A DNA stretch of 64,000 nucleotides, from positions 22,744,875 to 22,808,874 of the forward strand of contig NC_036461.1 in the NCBI RefSeq assembly GCF_002775205.1. The letters run 5' to 3'. The notes below the pieces were generated by a model. The model worked only from the letters and a program-made list of their open reading frames with translations, was not told the origin of the DNA and did not search any database. This stretch comes from Xiphophorus maculatus. Its lineage: Eukaryota > Chordata > Actinopteri > Cyprinodontiformes > Poeciliidae. The position numbers and the translations under genes are program-made. Shown piece after piece: positions 33,416-44,630 of the stretch; within the stretch, counting starts at the first letter, position 1, and each line of letters begins with the position of its first letter.

Positions 33416-36400
33416 TCATTTTCGGAAGAACTTCAGGTAGACCACGGCACCCAGAATGCCCAGCTCCATCAGAATGATGACGGCCAACAGCAGCTTGTTC
33501 GTCATCAGGCTAGAGGACGGGAAGGAAGCACACAAAGAGAAACTCTTGAGTTTCATTGTCGATGAACATCTACGAAGGAAAACATAAGAATGAAGAAGAA
33601 CTCCATGATCACAGTGGTTATTGATGACTGATGTGAAGTCTCAAGCTTGGGATGTAACCGTACTTTGTTTTCTGTAGATGCGTTAGAATTATTTCGTCCA
33701 AGAATATCCTTCAGATTCAAGTAAAATGAAACTTTGACTAATATTCAATCTGATAAGTAGATTTTTTACAAATTAAAGTGAGTAAGCAAGAAGAAAATTA
33801 TTAGCTGAATCATCCGTCGAAACTGAAACAGTTTCTTTAGACGTGTGTTACTGGATTCAAATTACAATATAGTTGAGGATATAGTAACTTTACTAAGGTG
33901 GAGAAGTATAAACAGTCGTAATGGAAAATATCAGATAATTTTTTTACATGCTGGTAGACAAGCGTAAAAATGTCCTAAAAAGTGATTTTTTATTTCAGCA
34001 GAATAATCTAGTTTACAAAAAAGGTTTAATTTGATCATTTTTATTTAGAAGGTGGACATTTTTGTCTACTAGTGTGTCTGAAGATTTCTGTGTAGTTTTT
34101 GATCATTATCCTGCAGAATCCATTTTTATTTTTGTTAGGAGAAAATGAACATTATGGTAAGATCTTTTCATTTTTCATTTTCAGATAGCCTCTCTTTGTT
34201 TAACACCAAACCATCCCGGAGTGTTTGTTTGTTTGTTGTTCTGTTTGGGATTCTCGCTACGAACTGCGGCAAGACGTTTGTTGCGATTCCATTTTTTAAA
34301 CAGCTGTTGTTTATCTGACTGTACATATGCACAGGATAAAGCAAGTAGCTCATTTGTTTGATCCCTTCTCTAACACAGCTGCCTTATTTGCATGGCAGTT
34401 TCACCCACTTTTTTTTACCATTTCAAAGAGTTGCTCACAAAACTCATCATTTTTATATCAGAGGGGGAAAAAAGGACATCGTGCTTCAGTTCTTCTAATT
34501 TCCAGGATTCTCTTATCGGCTTAAAAAAAAAAAAACAAAGGTAAAAATGAGAGGAAACTGAAGAGCAATCTATGTCAGTAAAAGGTGAATTTATGTTAAG
34601 GCTGCTTTAAGCGTCATTATAAGTGGTGATATTAACTGCAGAGTTAATCTGCGTGGTGTTACTCACCGTCGCGACATGGCGCGAAGGATTTTTCTACTCC
34701 GGCTGAGGTTCTCTCCTGTATTCATCAGCTGAACGGAGAAAAACCAAAACACATTTTAAATAACAAACATTTAACGTGTCGTTGTCTAGCAACAACATCA
34801 CAGTCAGTTTCTCCTCTACGATCATGCACTCATTGCCGCCTAGCAATGCATGAATGCCACCTTTAAACTGAAACCACATCTGACCAATCGCCTACTCACT
34901 CTGTCTCTGGTCCGGTCCAGCTGCTCCCTCTGCTCTCCCAGCTCCTCGATAATATCCGTGCCGATCTGATCCGTCTCCGCGGCGATGCGCTGGCTTCGCT
35001 CGATGCTCTGGCTGGCGTTGTTCAGGTACTCTGTTCCCTGCAGTAAAAGAGCTCTCTGGGACTGCAGGTGTGTCTGCAGAGGTAGACCAAAGTGGCATCG
35101 TCAAAACGGGGTGAATTAGATTCAATTTGGACAAAAAAAAAAAAAAAAGATCCGAAAGTGAGTGTTTTCGATTAGGTACGTAGCGTGGGAATTTTGGTGC
35201 TCACACTTTGTTGATTTTGAGATGAGTAAACGCTCGGATGGCTTCCCTGGACTGTCTGGGACGAGGAGCTGAACCCTTGCGCCGAGGTTTTCATGTCCCT
35301 CTGCAGCTTGCCGAGATCCCTGCGGTAGAGGCGCAGCTTTGCACTCATCGCGTTTCTGTATGAAGAAGGAGCTCCACGCAACTCCTCTTCCATTCCTTGT
35401 AACTGGAGCAAAAAATAAGAAAAAAAAAGATGAGCAATGCCACCAAACAAAAGAAGTTCTGACTCTCTAGACCGCATGTGTCAAACTCAAAGCCCCGGGG
35501 CCAAATCTGGCCCGCCGTAGCATTTTATGTGGCCCCCTAGACTCCAAATTACATAAATAATTCCCTCCAGTTTTTCACAAACCTACGAAATTCACACCAA
35601 AATCAACAAATCTCCACATTTTTCTTTCTGATTTTACTGCAAATTCTCTTAAAATTGGTTAAAAACGTCGAGTAATAAAGAGTCACATTTAACATCGTAA
35701 TGTTAGTGCAAACATTGTAAAAATTCCAAACATTTCTAAATTGGCAACACAGAATGTGCAATTTTGATTTAAAAAAATAAATCACTAAAACAATCACAAA
35801 ATCCTGAAGGAACAGCTGTTTATTGATATTTTAACAATTTAATTGGTTTTATTAATGTATTGTGGCGCAACGGGCCTTTTTAGAACATTCAGATTGTTGA
35901 TACGGCCCAAAATAAAAAGTAGTTTGACACCGCTGCTCTAGACGATTAAGCCATCCTACTCTGTAGCTACAAGGTTTCTAATTTAAAGGCGCAGGACATT
36001 TTCAGTGTTCAAAAGAAGTATTGACGCCCCACTTTTACAAATATTGTTGCTTTGAAAACACAAATATTGGATTTGACTGGCATTAATGAAATATGTTAAC
36101 ACCAAATAGGGCTTTTTTGTGAAATGCTACTTGGGTTTTGATAAAAATGTTAAAAAAAAACTGTGGAAGGCCTTTGTATTCATTCCCCTTCACTCTAAAT
36201 ACAATTCACTGCAACCGATTAACTTAGTAAGTAATGACGGCAGTTCCAAAGAAGCTGATTAGAGTTAATGAGAAGATGGATTGAGTTAAATTAGGGCTGC
36301 ACATTGCAAAATTTTTGTTGAATATTGACAGCGAAACTGTGAATTATAAATAGATCATAATTCTTAAAGCGTAAAAGACTGTATTCTCAAAAATAACTTA

Positions 36401-37012
36401 AAAAAATACAGGAAATGTCTTTCTCAAACTTTAACGAGACCCCCCACCCAAAAAAAGACTTGCGGCTGACATCGAAAGAAGGCTCTAGAAAGCATTGGCC
36501 CAAATGGACAGAATAGAAATGCACCCCACACTTTCCAGATTTCTATTAGACATTCATTTCCTTCTACCTTACAGTTATGCACCGCTTTGTGTTGGTCTAT
36601 CAAATAAAATCCCAATAAGTACGTTGAAGTTGTTGGTTCATAAATGACAGATTATCTCGAAAGTAACTGCTTATGGGGGGGAAAAAAGCATACAATTCAA
36701 ATTTTAACAAAGATAAAGAGACATGTTTCCAATTTAGTGCATTTAAAAGGTAAACAGACAGTAACTCACCACTTCCTCAGCCTCTCCCTGTCTCTCATCA
36801 AATGTCCTCACCAGCTTCTTCCTCTCCTCTGCATTTGAGACAGCATAAATTCAACGCTCACAGCACAGAATATCTTTTAAATGAATTGTGCCGGCTGTGT
36901 GTTTACAGTGTTTACCTCCGTGGCTTGTCAAAGCCCTCTCCGGAATTAGCTTCAGCTCGTCATACAGCGACCTGTACATCTCATGCAGCTTCTCAAACTC
37001 TTCTGACGACAT
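33416..37012 (-). CDS. vti1b: vti1b, vesicle transport t-SNARE interaction protein 1B (complete, 6 exons)
   Basis: Qb-SNARE of late endosome/lysosome and trans-Golgi fusion. Exons in transcript order: 37012-36916, 36828-36770, 35402-35205, 35073-34900, 34728-34667, 33509-33416; 684 nt, 227 aa (human 232). The start MSSEEFEKLHEMYRSLYDEL aligns with the human N-terminus. Residues 1-~90 form the Habc region (FEKLHE..., MEEELRGAP..YRN). The SNARE coiled coil occupies ~125-195 (SQSIERSQRIAAETDQIG, EELGEQREQLDRTRDR, NLSRSRKILRAMSRR). A single membrane anchor at ~203-222 (LLLAVIILMELGIL) is followed by KFFRK. An in-frame ATG at 37147 could add 45 residues, but family length favours 37012. The loop between Habc and SNARE motif is Ser/Gln-rich and poorly conserved. 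Confidence 0.96.
35473..35935. mobile_element. hAT-like non-autonomous transposon with 8-bp target duplication (vti1b intron 2)
   Basis: Ends cgcatgtgtcaaact (left) and agtttgacaccgctg (right) share an inverted GTGTCAAACT core. The element is bounded by an exact 8-bp duplication ctctagac at 35465-35472 and 35936-35943, the hallmark of hAT insertion. Internal motifs ccggggccaaatctggcccg and tacggcccaa are typical of a family widespread in fishes. The remaining 35944-36769 of the intron contains AT-rich and old repeat sequence. Confidence 0.88.
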
Positions 37013-38206
37013 TTTGACTTTAAACCGAAGTCCGCTGGGCTTATTAAGAGACTCCGGCTTTTCAGACAAGACAACAACAATTACGTGCGCAAGTAAATCT
37101 GACAGTTTTGCTTTGGCTATAATCAGAACCCCGAGACTCTTCCGCATGATGGCCCGCGCGACTCGTAGCGCCTTGAACTTCTCAACAAAAATCTAAATGT
37201 TATGTGGTTATGTGTTAAATATGGCGAATTTCAAATTTTATATTGCTGATAGCTTTTAATATAAATGTAATAATAAATGCTGTTAAATTGTAGCGTGAAA
37301 GAACTGAGGGTTTTTGTTTTAATCAGGCACTGACGCGGGCAACCGTTGTGAAAATCTTTGGGAAGTGTAGTTTTCTAGAAAGTGTAGATTTATCACAGTA
37401 TTTCCTCCTTTTCCTCTTTTGCTTATGCTAAAGTAAATATGACATTGATAGAATGTCGATATAAATTAAAAATTAAACCTTCAAACAATGGCGTTTTAAA
37501 GTTTAAACTTAAATAATGGATACGTTATTTTTATTACTATGATTCAGAATTTGTTTGAGGTTAGTGGAGCTTGACGCTGCCTTTGTCAATTATTTATAAG
37601 TGAAGTTAATTAAAGGTAATGGGTAATGATGTTATTAACTGAGAATAAAATGCAATATTTTTATTCATTCTTTTTCTTTTAGAATACAGTACAGAAGAAC
37701 AGAATCTAAACAACCTAGATGTACGTAGTACTTACTGTGCCAATAGAAAGTCTTTATTTTTAGACTAAAAGTAGTCCATATATTTAGAATCAAAATAAAT
37801 GAAATAAAAAACAAATCTACATTTGTTTACCAATGTGCAAGATGATTATCCATAATTCATAATCAGTTATTATTACCAAGAAAGACAACTAAATCACTTT
37901 CTTACTTTGTGTGTGTATATATGTGCATATAGTTAATGTAAAGACTGTAGTTATGTTGGGTTCCTTACCTTTAACATTAATTATGTATCTTAGAAGTTGT
38001 TATTAAAATGTGATGGTCATAATTTACTTCACACACACATTTTTTTTTAAATCCCTGGCCTTAAAAACTACAATCCCATGATCCCGTTCGCATCGTGAGT
38101 CCGTTTCCCTCCCGTCTCGCTTCTGCTTTGACATCAGCTGTTCTGCCTACACACATCAGCTGCATCTTCTAGAAGAGGACAGCCAGGCTCAGAGATCTGT
38201 GGCGTG
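37013..38206. promoter_or_regulatory. Shared intergenic region of divergent vti1b and rdh12
   Basis: 1.2 kb between the two start codons. It must carry both promoters, but no clear TATA or CCAAT pair was identified. The vti1b-proximal end has moderate CpG content, the middle is AT-rich, and near rdh12 there is tgacatcagctg (38131-38142). Confidence 0.4.
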
Positions 38207-41200
38207 ATGTTTGTCTTATTAATTATCGCGGGCCTCGGAGTGGTGACGCTTCTGGTGATTTTATTCGCTCCACATATACGGTAAGTACCTTTTATCCTCA
38301 TGCGAATCCACGTTTCTGGCCAGATTATGCTTTTGGTTGACCAGACATCGCATTGCATTGATGTAATTAGTGCTACATTGTCCATTTGTCCCCGTTAGCC
38401 AATTTCTCTTCTGCGTTTGAATGTAACAGTTTTTTGTTTTTTATTTAAATGTACGATTTCTAAGTTTGCTGCACAATGAAGGAATGTGGGAGCTGGAAAT
38501 CAATGAAACGGACTGACGGAGTGTTTGCACGGAGGTGATCCGGCGGTCTTCCGTCTGAGCTGCTCGGGCCTATCAGGAGGCTGCGCGTGGGAGGAGCTAT
38601 ATCTGTATGCCTCACTCCGACACGCTATTGGTTGCGGGTCGGTGCCGCTCGGTGGCGTGGGTCACACGGCTCGAAGCTCGGCGTTGTTCGGCCAAGTTTC
38701 GCGATGAATAATTAACCCGTCCGACTCAAATGTTCGTCCCCTAATGAGGTTAGGATTCGAACTGTGGCTCTACAGGGACGTGACGAGCCGCTCTGTGTTT
38801 CCAAACAGAAGATATGCAGCAGGAGCCGTGTGCAAATCCACAGCGCGTCTGGATGGGAAGACGGTGCTCATCACCGGGGCCAACACAGGGATCGGGAAAG
38901 AGACCGCCCTGGACCTGGCAGTGCGAGGTGGGCTTACATTTGGGGGTCCATTTGATCGAATTCTGAAAAGTAAAAAAATAACTAGAATTGCATCTTGTAC
39001 ACCTATTAAACAATACAACATTTGTTAAAGGGGCAGGATTGTGTGAAATCGACTCTTTTGAGCGTTACATCATGTTATGATGTAGAAACAAATGAAAAAC
39101 ATACCTGGGAGCGTTGCCTTGATTCTTTAATGCATGTTTGAGGAATCCTCTAGTCTCCTGTGGGAACCATTCAGCTACGCAAAACGTTTGGGTGGAGACG
39201 AAGTTTCTACGCTTTTAGGTTTCCGCCTCACAGAGCTCCCCTTCCCCTCGATTCCACCACTTAGCTCCTTCAGACTAGCCAGCAGCAATTAGCAAACATC
39301 CGATGGAACTGCACATCTGCTGAGCTCGGTATACGAGCTGCTTGTCAGTGAAATGCTGGTTTAAAAACTCCTGAAGGCGGAGTTTCAGAAAGAGCAGGAG
39401 CTTCTTAAAGAGACAGAAACCTAATTTCAAGGCGTTAAGTTACAAAGTAAAGTTTCTTTTAAATTATGTGTGACATATAGACTTTTTATAACTGGAATGT
39501 AACACAGTAACTTGATTGTTCTCTATAATGGCCCTATACCTATGAAAACATAATACTGCCCCTTTAATCCCGCCTGACATTACTCAGAGTGGAGTCCTTG
39601 TGGTTTGGTTCTCAATTAAATTATATTCATTCTGACTCTTTCAAATCAGTTTTCTGCCTCTCTTCTCTTGAACATCTCAGGCGCTCGGGTGATAATGGCG
39701 TGCCGAAACGTGGAGAAGGGCGAGGAGGCCGCCGCCAGTATACGAGCCGCGTACTCGGAAGCCAAAGTGGAAGTGCGAGAGCTGGATTTGGCAGACACCT
39801 GCTCCATACGAGCGTTCGCTCAGAAATTTCTGAGAGGTGAGTGAAGTGGCGGCGTCACAGCTCACAAGTAGCTGGAATTTGTTGTCATTTAACGTAGCGT
39901 TTTTTCCGTTTTGTTTCTCTTTTTGTTCAGAGGTCAACCACCTTCATATACTCATCAACAATGCCGGCGTGATGATGTGTCCCTACACGAAAACAGTCGA
40001 CGGCTTTGAGATGCATATCGGAGTCAACCATTTAGGTAGGTCCAAAACAGAAACATGTTGGAGTCACAAATTCATCCGCAGAGGTACAGGTTTCAAGAGG
40101 GAACTGTCCCGTACGATTTCGCATCAAAGTAAAGTTAAATAAATCTGGATCAATTTATTGGCCCGCCTCTAGATTCTATTACAGGCAAACATCAAAAATG
40201 TCTTATTGAGAAATCAGGACTGGCCAAAATGTGTATCGTCAAGTCAAATATCACCGTTTTCAAAACTGACTTTTGAAATTGGCTAAAAAAAACACTGATG
40301 GAAAAATTTGTAGTCATTTGTCTTCCTATTAAAGGAGCTATACAATTGATTGTGCAATTTTATAGCACAAGCAAGTAACTATGCTACCTTCAGTTGTTAT
40401 AAAAATGCTATATATATATCAAATATGACTTCAAAGAAATTTTACTTCCTGATTTAACGCCTTGAAATTGGGCATGTGTCTCTTTAAGACAGTCCTGCTC
40501 TTCCTGAAGCTCCGCCTTAAGGAAGTCATCACAACATGGCTCCTCTATTAACCCCTTAACAACCTCCTTTACCAGCGTTGCACTGAGAAGTAGCTCCTCT
40601 AATGAGCTCAGCAGACGCTCAGCTCCACCAGGTGTCTGCTGATTGCTGCTGGCTAGTCTGAAGGAGCGGAGTGGGGGCGTCAGGTGAGGGTTGGGGGCTG
40701 CTCAATGTGGAAGCTGCAGCTCTGAGGAGGAACTTTGTCCTCGAAGGCGGGGCTAGGTTCATCCAGGCGTTTTGTACAGCTCATTGGTTGCCATGGAGAT
40801 GAAAGGATTTCTCAAACATGTGTGAAGGAATCAAAGCAACGCTCCAGGTAGGTTTTTAATGAGGGAATCACATTATAACATGATTTCAAGCTAAAAAAAA
40901 TTATATAGCTTAGTTAGCTTAAATAACTTTAAGTTATGATATATTTACCTACAGTATTTACTTGGGTAAATAATTTTTTATTGCCAGAAAACCTTCAGTG
41001 GTTATGACATTTTAGTTAGTAAAGGTTTTATTCTGGTGTTTTTATTTTTTTTCTTTGCGTGTTCAACCCTGACGCTTTTTGATTTGATCCACGAACCAAT
41101 ATTGCGAGTTTGCAACCAAGACCCAAACTCCTTTACCTTGGGTCTCGTGCATTTCCCTCAGGTCACTTCCTGTTGACGTACCTCCTGATCGGACTGCTGA

Positions 41201-44200
41201 GGCGCAGCGCGCCGGCCCGCGTCCTGGTGGTCTCGTCGCTGGCACACAACTTCGGCTGGATCCGTTTCCATGACCTTCACAGCCAGGGCAGCTACAACAG
41301 CGGATTAGCATACTGCCAGAGCAAACTGGCAAATGTGCTGTTTGCCAGAGAGCTGGCCCGCAGGCTAAAAGGTACACAGACGGTCAAACAACACGTGGGA
41401 GAACGGACAGATGACCTCTACATTCAGGGGGGAAAACCAAAAAGTTAGAATGGGGATGCTTAAAAGAAATAACATAAAGTGACTAAAATAAATAAAATAA
41501 TGCTTCGTATAGGTTTCAGTAAATGGGTACAAATTACATATTTTTTTCCAGGAAAAATGTTAGATGAATGCCATAGGCTGAACTGAAACAAAAAACAAAC
41601 AGATGCATTTGGGGGGAAAAAAAAACTTTGGGGTTTTGTTGCGTCTGATCTAAATTTAACAAGGAAACTTCATCAGAGGCGACGCAATTCAAATTCCTCC
41701 CACTGTAATTTACTGAAAGTCACAGTTTGTGAAATTAAACTAATTTTCCTTCATTCTGATTTAGATTGTGTTCATTTAATCTCGACTGTTCGGCGGGAGG
41801 AGCAACCGATCGAGTTAAACTCGAGCTGAATGCCATCAACTTTTGGTGGGGGGGGGGAAAAAGCATTTTTTAACCCAAAACTTCAACTTAAACTGTAATT
41901 CTTACTTATATGAAAAGCAAAACAACAACAAAAAAAGCAAAACATATTAAAAAGCTGAAAAAAAAAATTAATAGTGCACAAATGGGATTTTTTTTTATTG
42001 AAGGTAAGGAGAAAAAGTGAGCTTTCAAAGACAAGATGGCTTCTTGGTTTAATTTCCATGAAGAAAAAAGTGAACATATTTTTAAAAAGAAAAACAAATA
42101 ACAGCTGTAAGTTGTGGTGAAATAGCTCCCCATTTGAATATTTGAATGACTGAAACAGAACAAAGATTGCAAAAGCAGCTCAAGGCCAGAACCTGCAGAA
42201 AAATCACCAGGTGAATCTCAATGCTGTGAACGCTTTGCAGCCTTCGGTTTCCCTCCACAGAAGGAGAAATCTTTCCAGTTCCCGTTTAGAAAATACAAAA
42301 TATCTTTCAGTTCCAGGTTTTGAATTTGAATAAATGATCTGCCGCCATTCCGCCTTCCCAGGCACCAATGTGACGGTGAACTCGGTCCACCCGGGCACGG
42401 TGAACTCCGACCTGACCCGACACTCGACCCTCATGATGATACTGTTCACCGTCTTCTCCGTGTTCCTGAAGACGCCGCTGGAAGGAGCACAGACCAGCGT
42501 GTACTGCGCTGTGGCCGAGGAGCTCCACTCGGTGTCCGGGAAACACTTCAGGTAGGAGACGGCGCGCTGCGGACAAAACCTCCTTATAAAAACAAAAACC
42601 CGTCTGTTAATGGGACGGTGCTCTTTTCTGAATTATTCATCGGAGAGTAGAAGCGCCCGGAAAGAAATGTGGACATAATGCTACAAAAGCCGGTCGGTAA
42701 TTTGTTCTGGCCTCCTGTATTATTAAAGAACGGAGCATCGGGCGAGAAACTAAAAATAGGGAAAACTTGCCTTCTCAGCTGTAGAAAACCACAGCAAGTG
42801 ACTATTTCACGTTTTCCGTGTAGAACTGTAAAACCTAGCTTAATATCACAACAGCTGGGTTCATTTTAAAGCTGTAATCTGAATGTAAATGGGGGCCAAT
42901 AATGAAGCTCTGCACTGGTTTTATCTACATTAATTGTCAAAACTAGGAGTAGGTGGATGAAATCCCTGTAATATTAAGATTTATTTAGCTATTAAATCTA
43001 TTTTTATATAAGTAGTTCAGGAACTGTTTTTAATTTTGCCAATAAACCTTGTTTACAGAGCAGATTTTAAATGTAATAATTAAAAAAAATTCCCGATTTT
43101 GTCACAATCTTGAATTATTCCATAGATCCAAATTGGTCTGTTTTGTGTGTCAGGATGAATAAACGAGTTCCAAGTCGCCTCCTGGCATTCGGACTTGGAA
43201 ACCCGAAGTCAATATCCAACATAGGGCCAGGGGATAAATTGATTTTGAATCAATTAATTTAATTTCCTGTTTTTCCAAGATTTAATTTTCGGGGTGGAAA
43301 AAAACTGGATTTTTGTCACCAATTCATTCCTTCGTTTTGCCCAGTTCAGAGTGATGTTAGCGACCCAAGAACGGCCATCTTTTCTTTTTCTACATGCGCA
43401 TTTTGCAACTTTTATTTCTATTTATTCTGACTTTGAAGTCAACTTCCAGAAGAAACGATTGAAAAAGAAAAGTTTTTGAAGATATTTTCTGTCATTTGTG
43501 TTTTAATTTTTTTTAAGAAAAAAAAATGGGGGGGGGGGGGGATAGCTTGAAATCTGACATCAAATTTGATTTTAAAAAATCCCTGGAGATTTTATTTTTA
43601 AACCATATCGCCCAATTCCTAATCCAATGGTGGCTGCTGCTGAGCATATAGGATGTAGTCAAAGTGGCAGAAATAAACAGCTTATATGGAGTTTTTATGT
43701 TTGGTGTCACATTAAACCGGAGGCAGACATTATACCATACAACCTCATCCTTCACAATTCTCAAATTCTGACCTGGAAAAATACTCGCCAAAGCTGAAAT
43801 CAGCAACCATCCAACATGGCTGCCATCCAACATGGCTGCCATCCGACATGGCTGCCTCGTGTTTAAAACATAGTAAACATTGGAGGAGTCGACCGTTTAT
43901 TCTGCTGTTTTTCCAATTATTTTCCTTATGAGACGAAATCAAAACAAGATACATATCATAATGAAACAGTATGGGATTAATAGTTTGATTTGTTACATTT
44001 ATTTAGTTTTAATTACACAAATGTAGGATTAATATTTGCGTGATTAAAAAAAACCCACATAAATCACGTGTGTGATTTAAATCTTTTAGGTCAAAATCTA
44101 AAATAATTTTGACCTTTTATTTAATATTTTAAAAATAATCTAAATGAAGTATTAGCATAGTTTTAATTACAATTAAAATTTGTGTAGTTGTGCCATTTTA

Positions 44201-44630
44201 ACCTTGGTTGTTTTTAGCTAGACAGTTTGAGCGTTGTCCAGGGACAACAGATGAAAAGTAGCATTTTGGCTAATTCTGGCACATTTACCAAAATTTACCA
44301 TTTACCGGATAAAATAAAATGAAATTACATAGAAGGGTGGGATTTAAAAAAAAAAAAAAATACAGATTAGCAACATTCTGCTCAGATCAATTAGGGTTTG
44401 GACGGTCAGTTTCTAGAAAGCCGTGCAACAAAGTCAGAATGAATACAGACGGGAGCAGCTGGGGGCGACTCATGCTGTTATTAGCTCTTACATAATAACG
44501 GTCCGGGCCTTTCTGCTCCGGTTTCAGCGACTGCGCCCCCGCCTTCGTCGCTCCTCAGGGGAGAAGTGAGGAGACGGCCAGCAAACTGTGGGACGTCAGC
44601 TGCGAGCTTCTGGGCATCGACTGGGACTGA
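38207..44630 (+). CDS. rdh12: rdh12-like retinol dehydrogenase (SDR family, complete, 7 exons)
   Basis: NADP-dependent short-chain dehydrogenase/reductase that interconverts retinal and retinol on ER membranes (photoreceptors for RDH12). Exons: 38207-38280, 38809-38927, 39681-39836, 39931-40035, 41162-41371, 42362-42551, 44528-44630; 957 nt, 318 aa (human RDH11 318, RDH12 316). A hydrophobic N-terminal anchor (residues 2-20) precedes HIRR. Motifs: cofactor loop TGANTGIG 47-54, ACRN 71-74 for NADP preference, NNAG 126-129, catalytic Ser 176/177 in VVSSLAH, YCQSK with Y202 and K206. The C-terminus is [16 protein letters not shown]11 and RDH12 are hard to separate by sequence; the + orientation next to zfyve26 matches human RDH12, while RDH11 would be on the other strand. 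An alternative first exon may exist at 38744. Confidence 0.9.
38744..38808 (+). other. rdh12: Candidate alternative first exon of rdh12 (in-frame upstream ATG)
   Basis: ATG at 38744 opens a frame that runs without a stop through the acceptor of exon 2 into its coding frame: [19 protein letters not shown] then [10 protein letters not shown] transcript starting in intron 1 would replace the membrane-anchor N-terminus with this 21-residue leader. Just upstream (38560-38700) is a GC-rich stretch with an inverted CCAAT box (ctattggttg, near 38622-38631). Family members do not have this N-terminus as far as I recall. Confidence 0.3.
39025..39567. mobile_element. Inverted-repeat element in rdh12 intron 2
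   Basis: Perfect 12-bp terminal inverted repeats TTAAAGGGGCAG (39025-39036) and CTGCCCCTTTAA (39556-39567) around ~540 bp without coding capacity. Related, inverted copy at 40335-40915. The duplication at the target is not evident. Confidence 0.75.
40335..40915. mobile_element. Related element in rdh12 intron 4, opposite orientation
   Basis: In reverse complement it follows 39025-39567 in order: catgttataatg..., acctacctggagcgttgc, tttgattccttcacacatgt, atttctcaaac. It is more diverged at its ends. Together with the intron 2 copy it forms a long inverted repeat flanking exons 3 and 4. Confidence 0.65.
43801..43855. repeat. Three-unit tandem repeat (ccatccaacatggctg)
   Basis: The unit catccaacatggctgc occurs three times in a row with one substitution (ccgacatgg in the third). 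It lies in rdh12 intron 6, which is otherwise AT-rich with a poly-G run at ~43529-43541. Confidence 0.75.

Noticed and set aside
37013..37147. 45-residue in-frame N-terminal extension of vti1b
   Set aside because: Family length and the conserved MSS-FEKLHE start favour the ATG at 37012; the extension may simply be an open 5' UTR.
41883..42172. Phe-rich minus-strand frames
   Set aside because: A-rich intron DNA of rdh12; no splice or family support.
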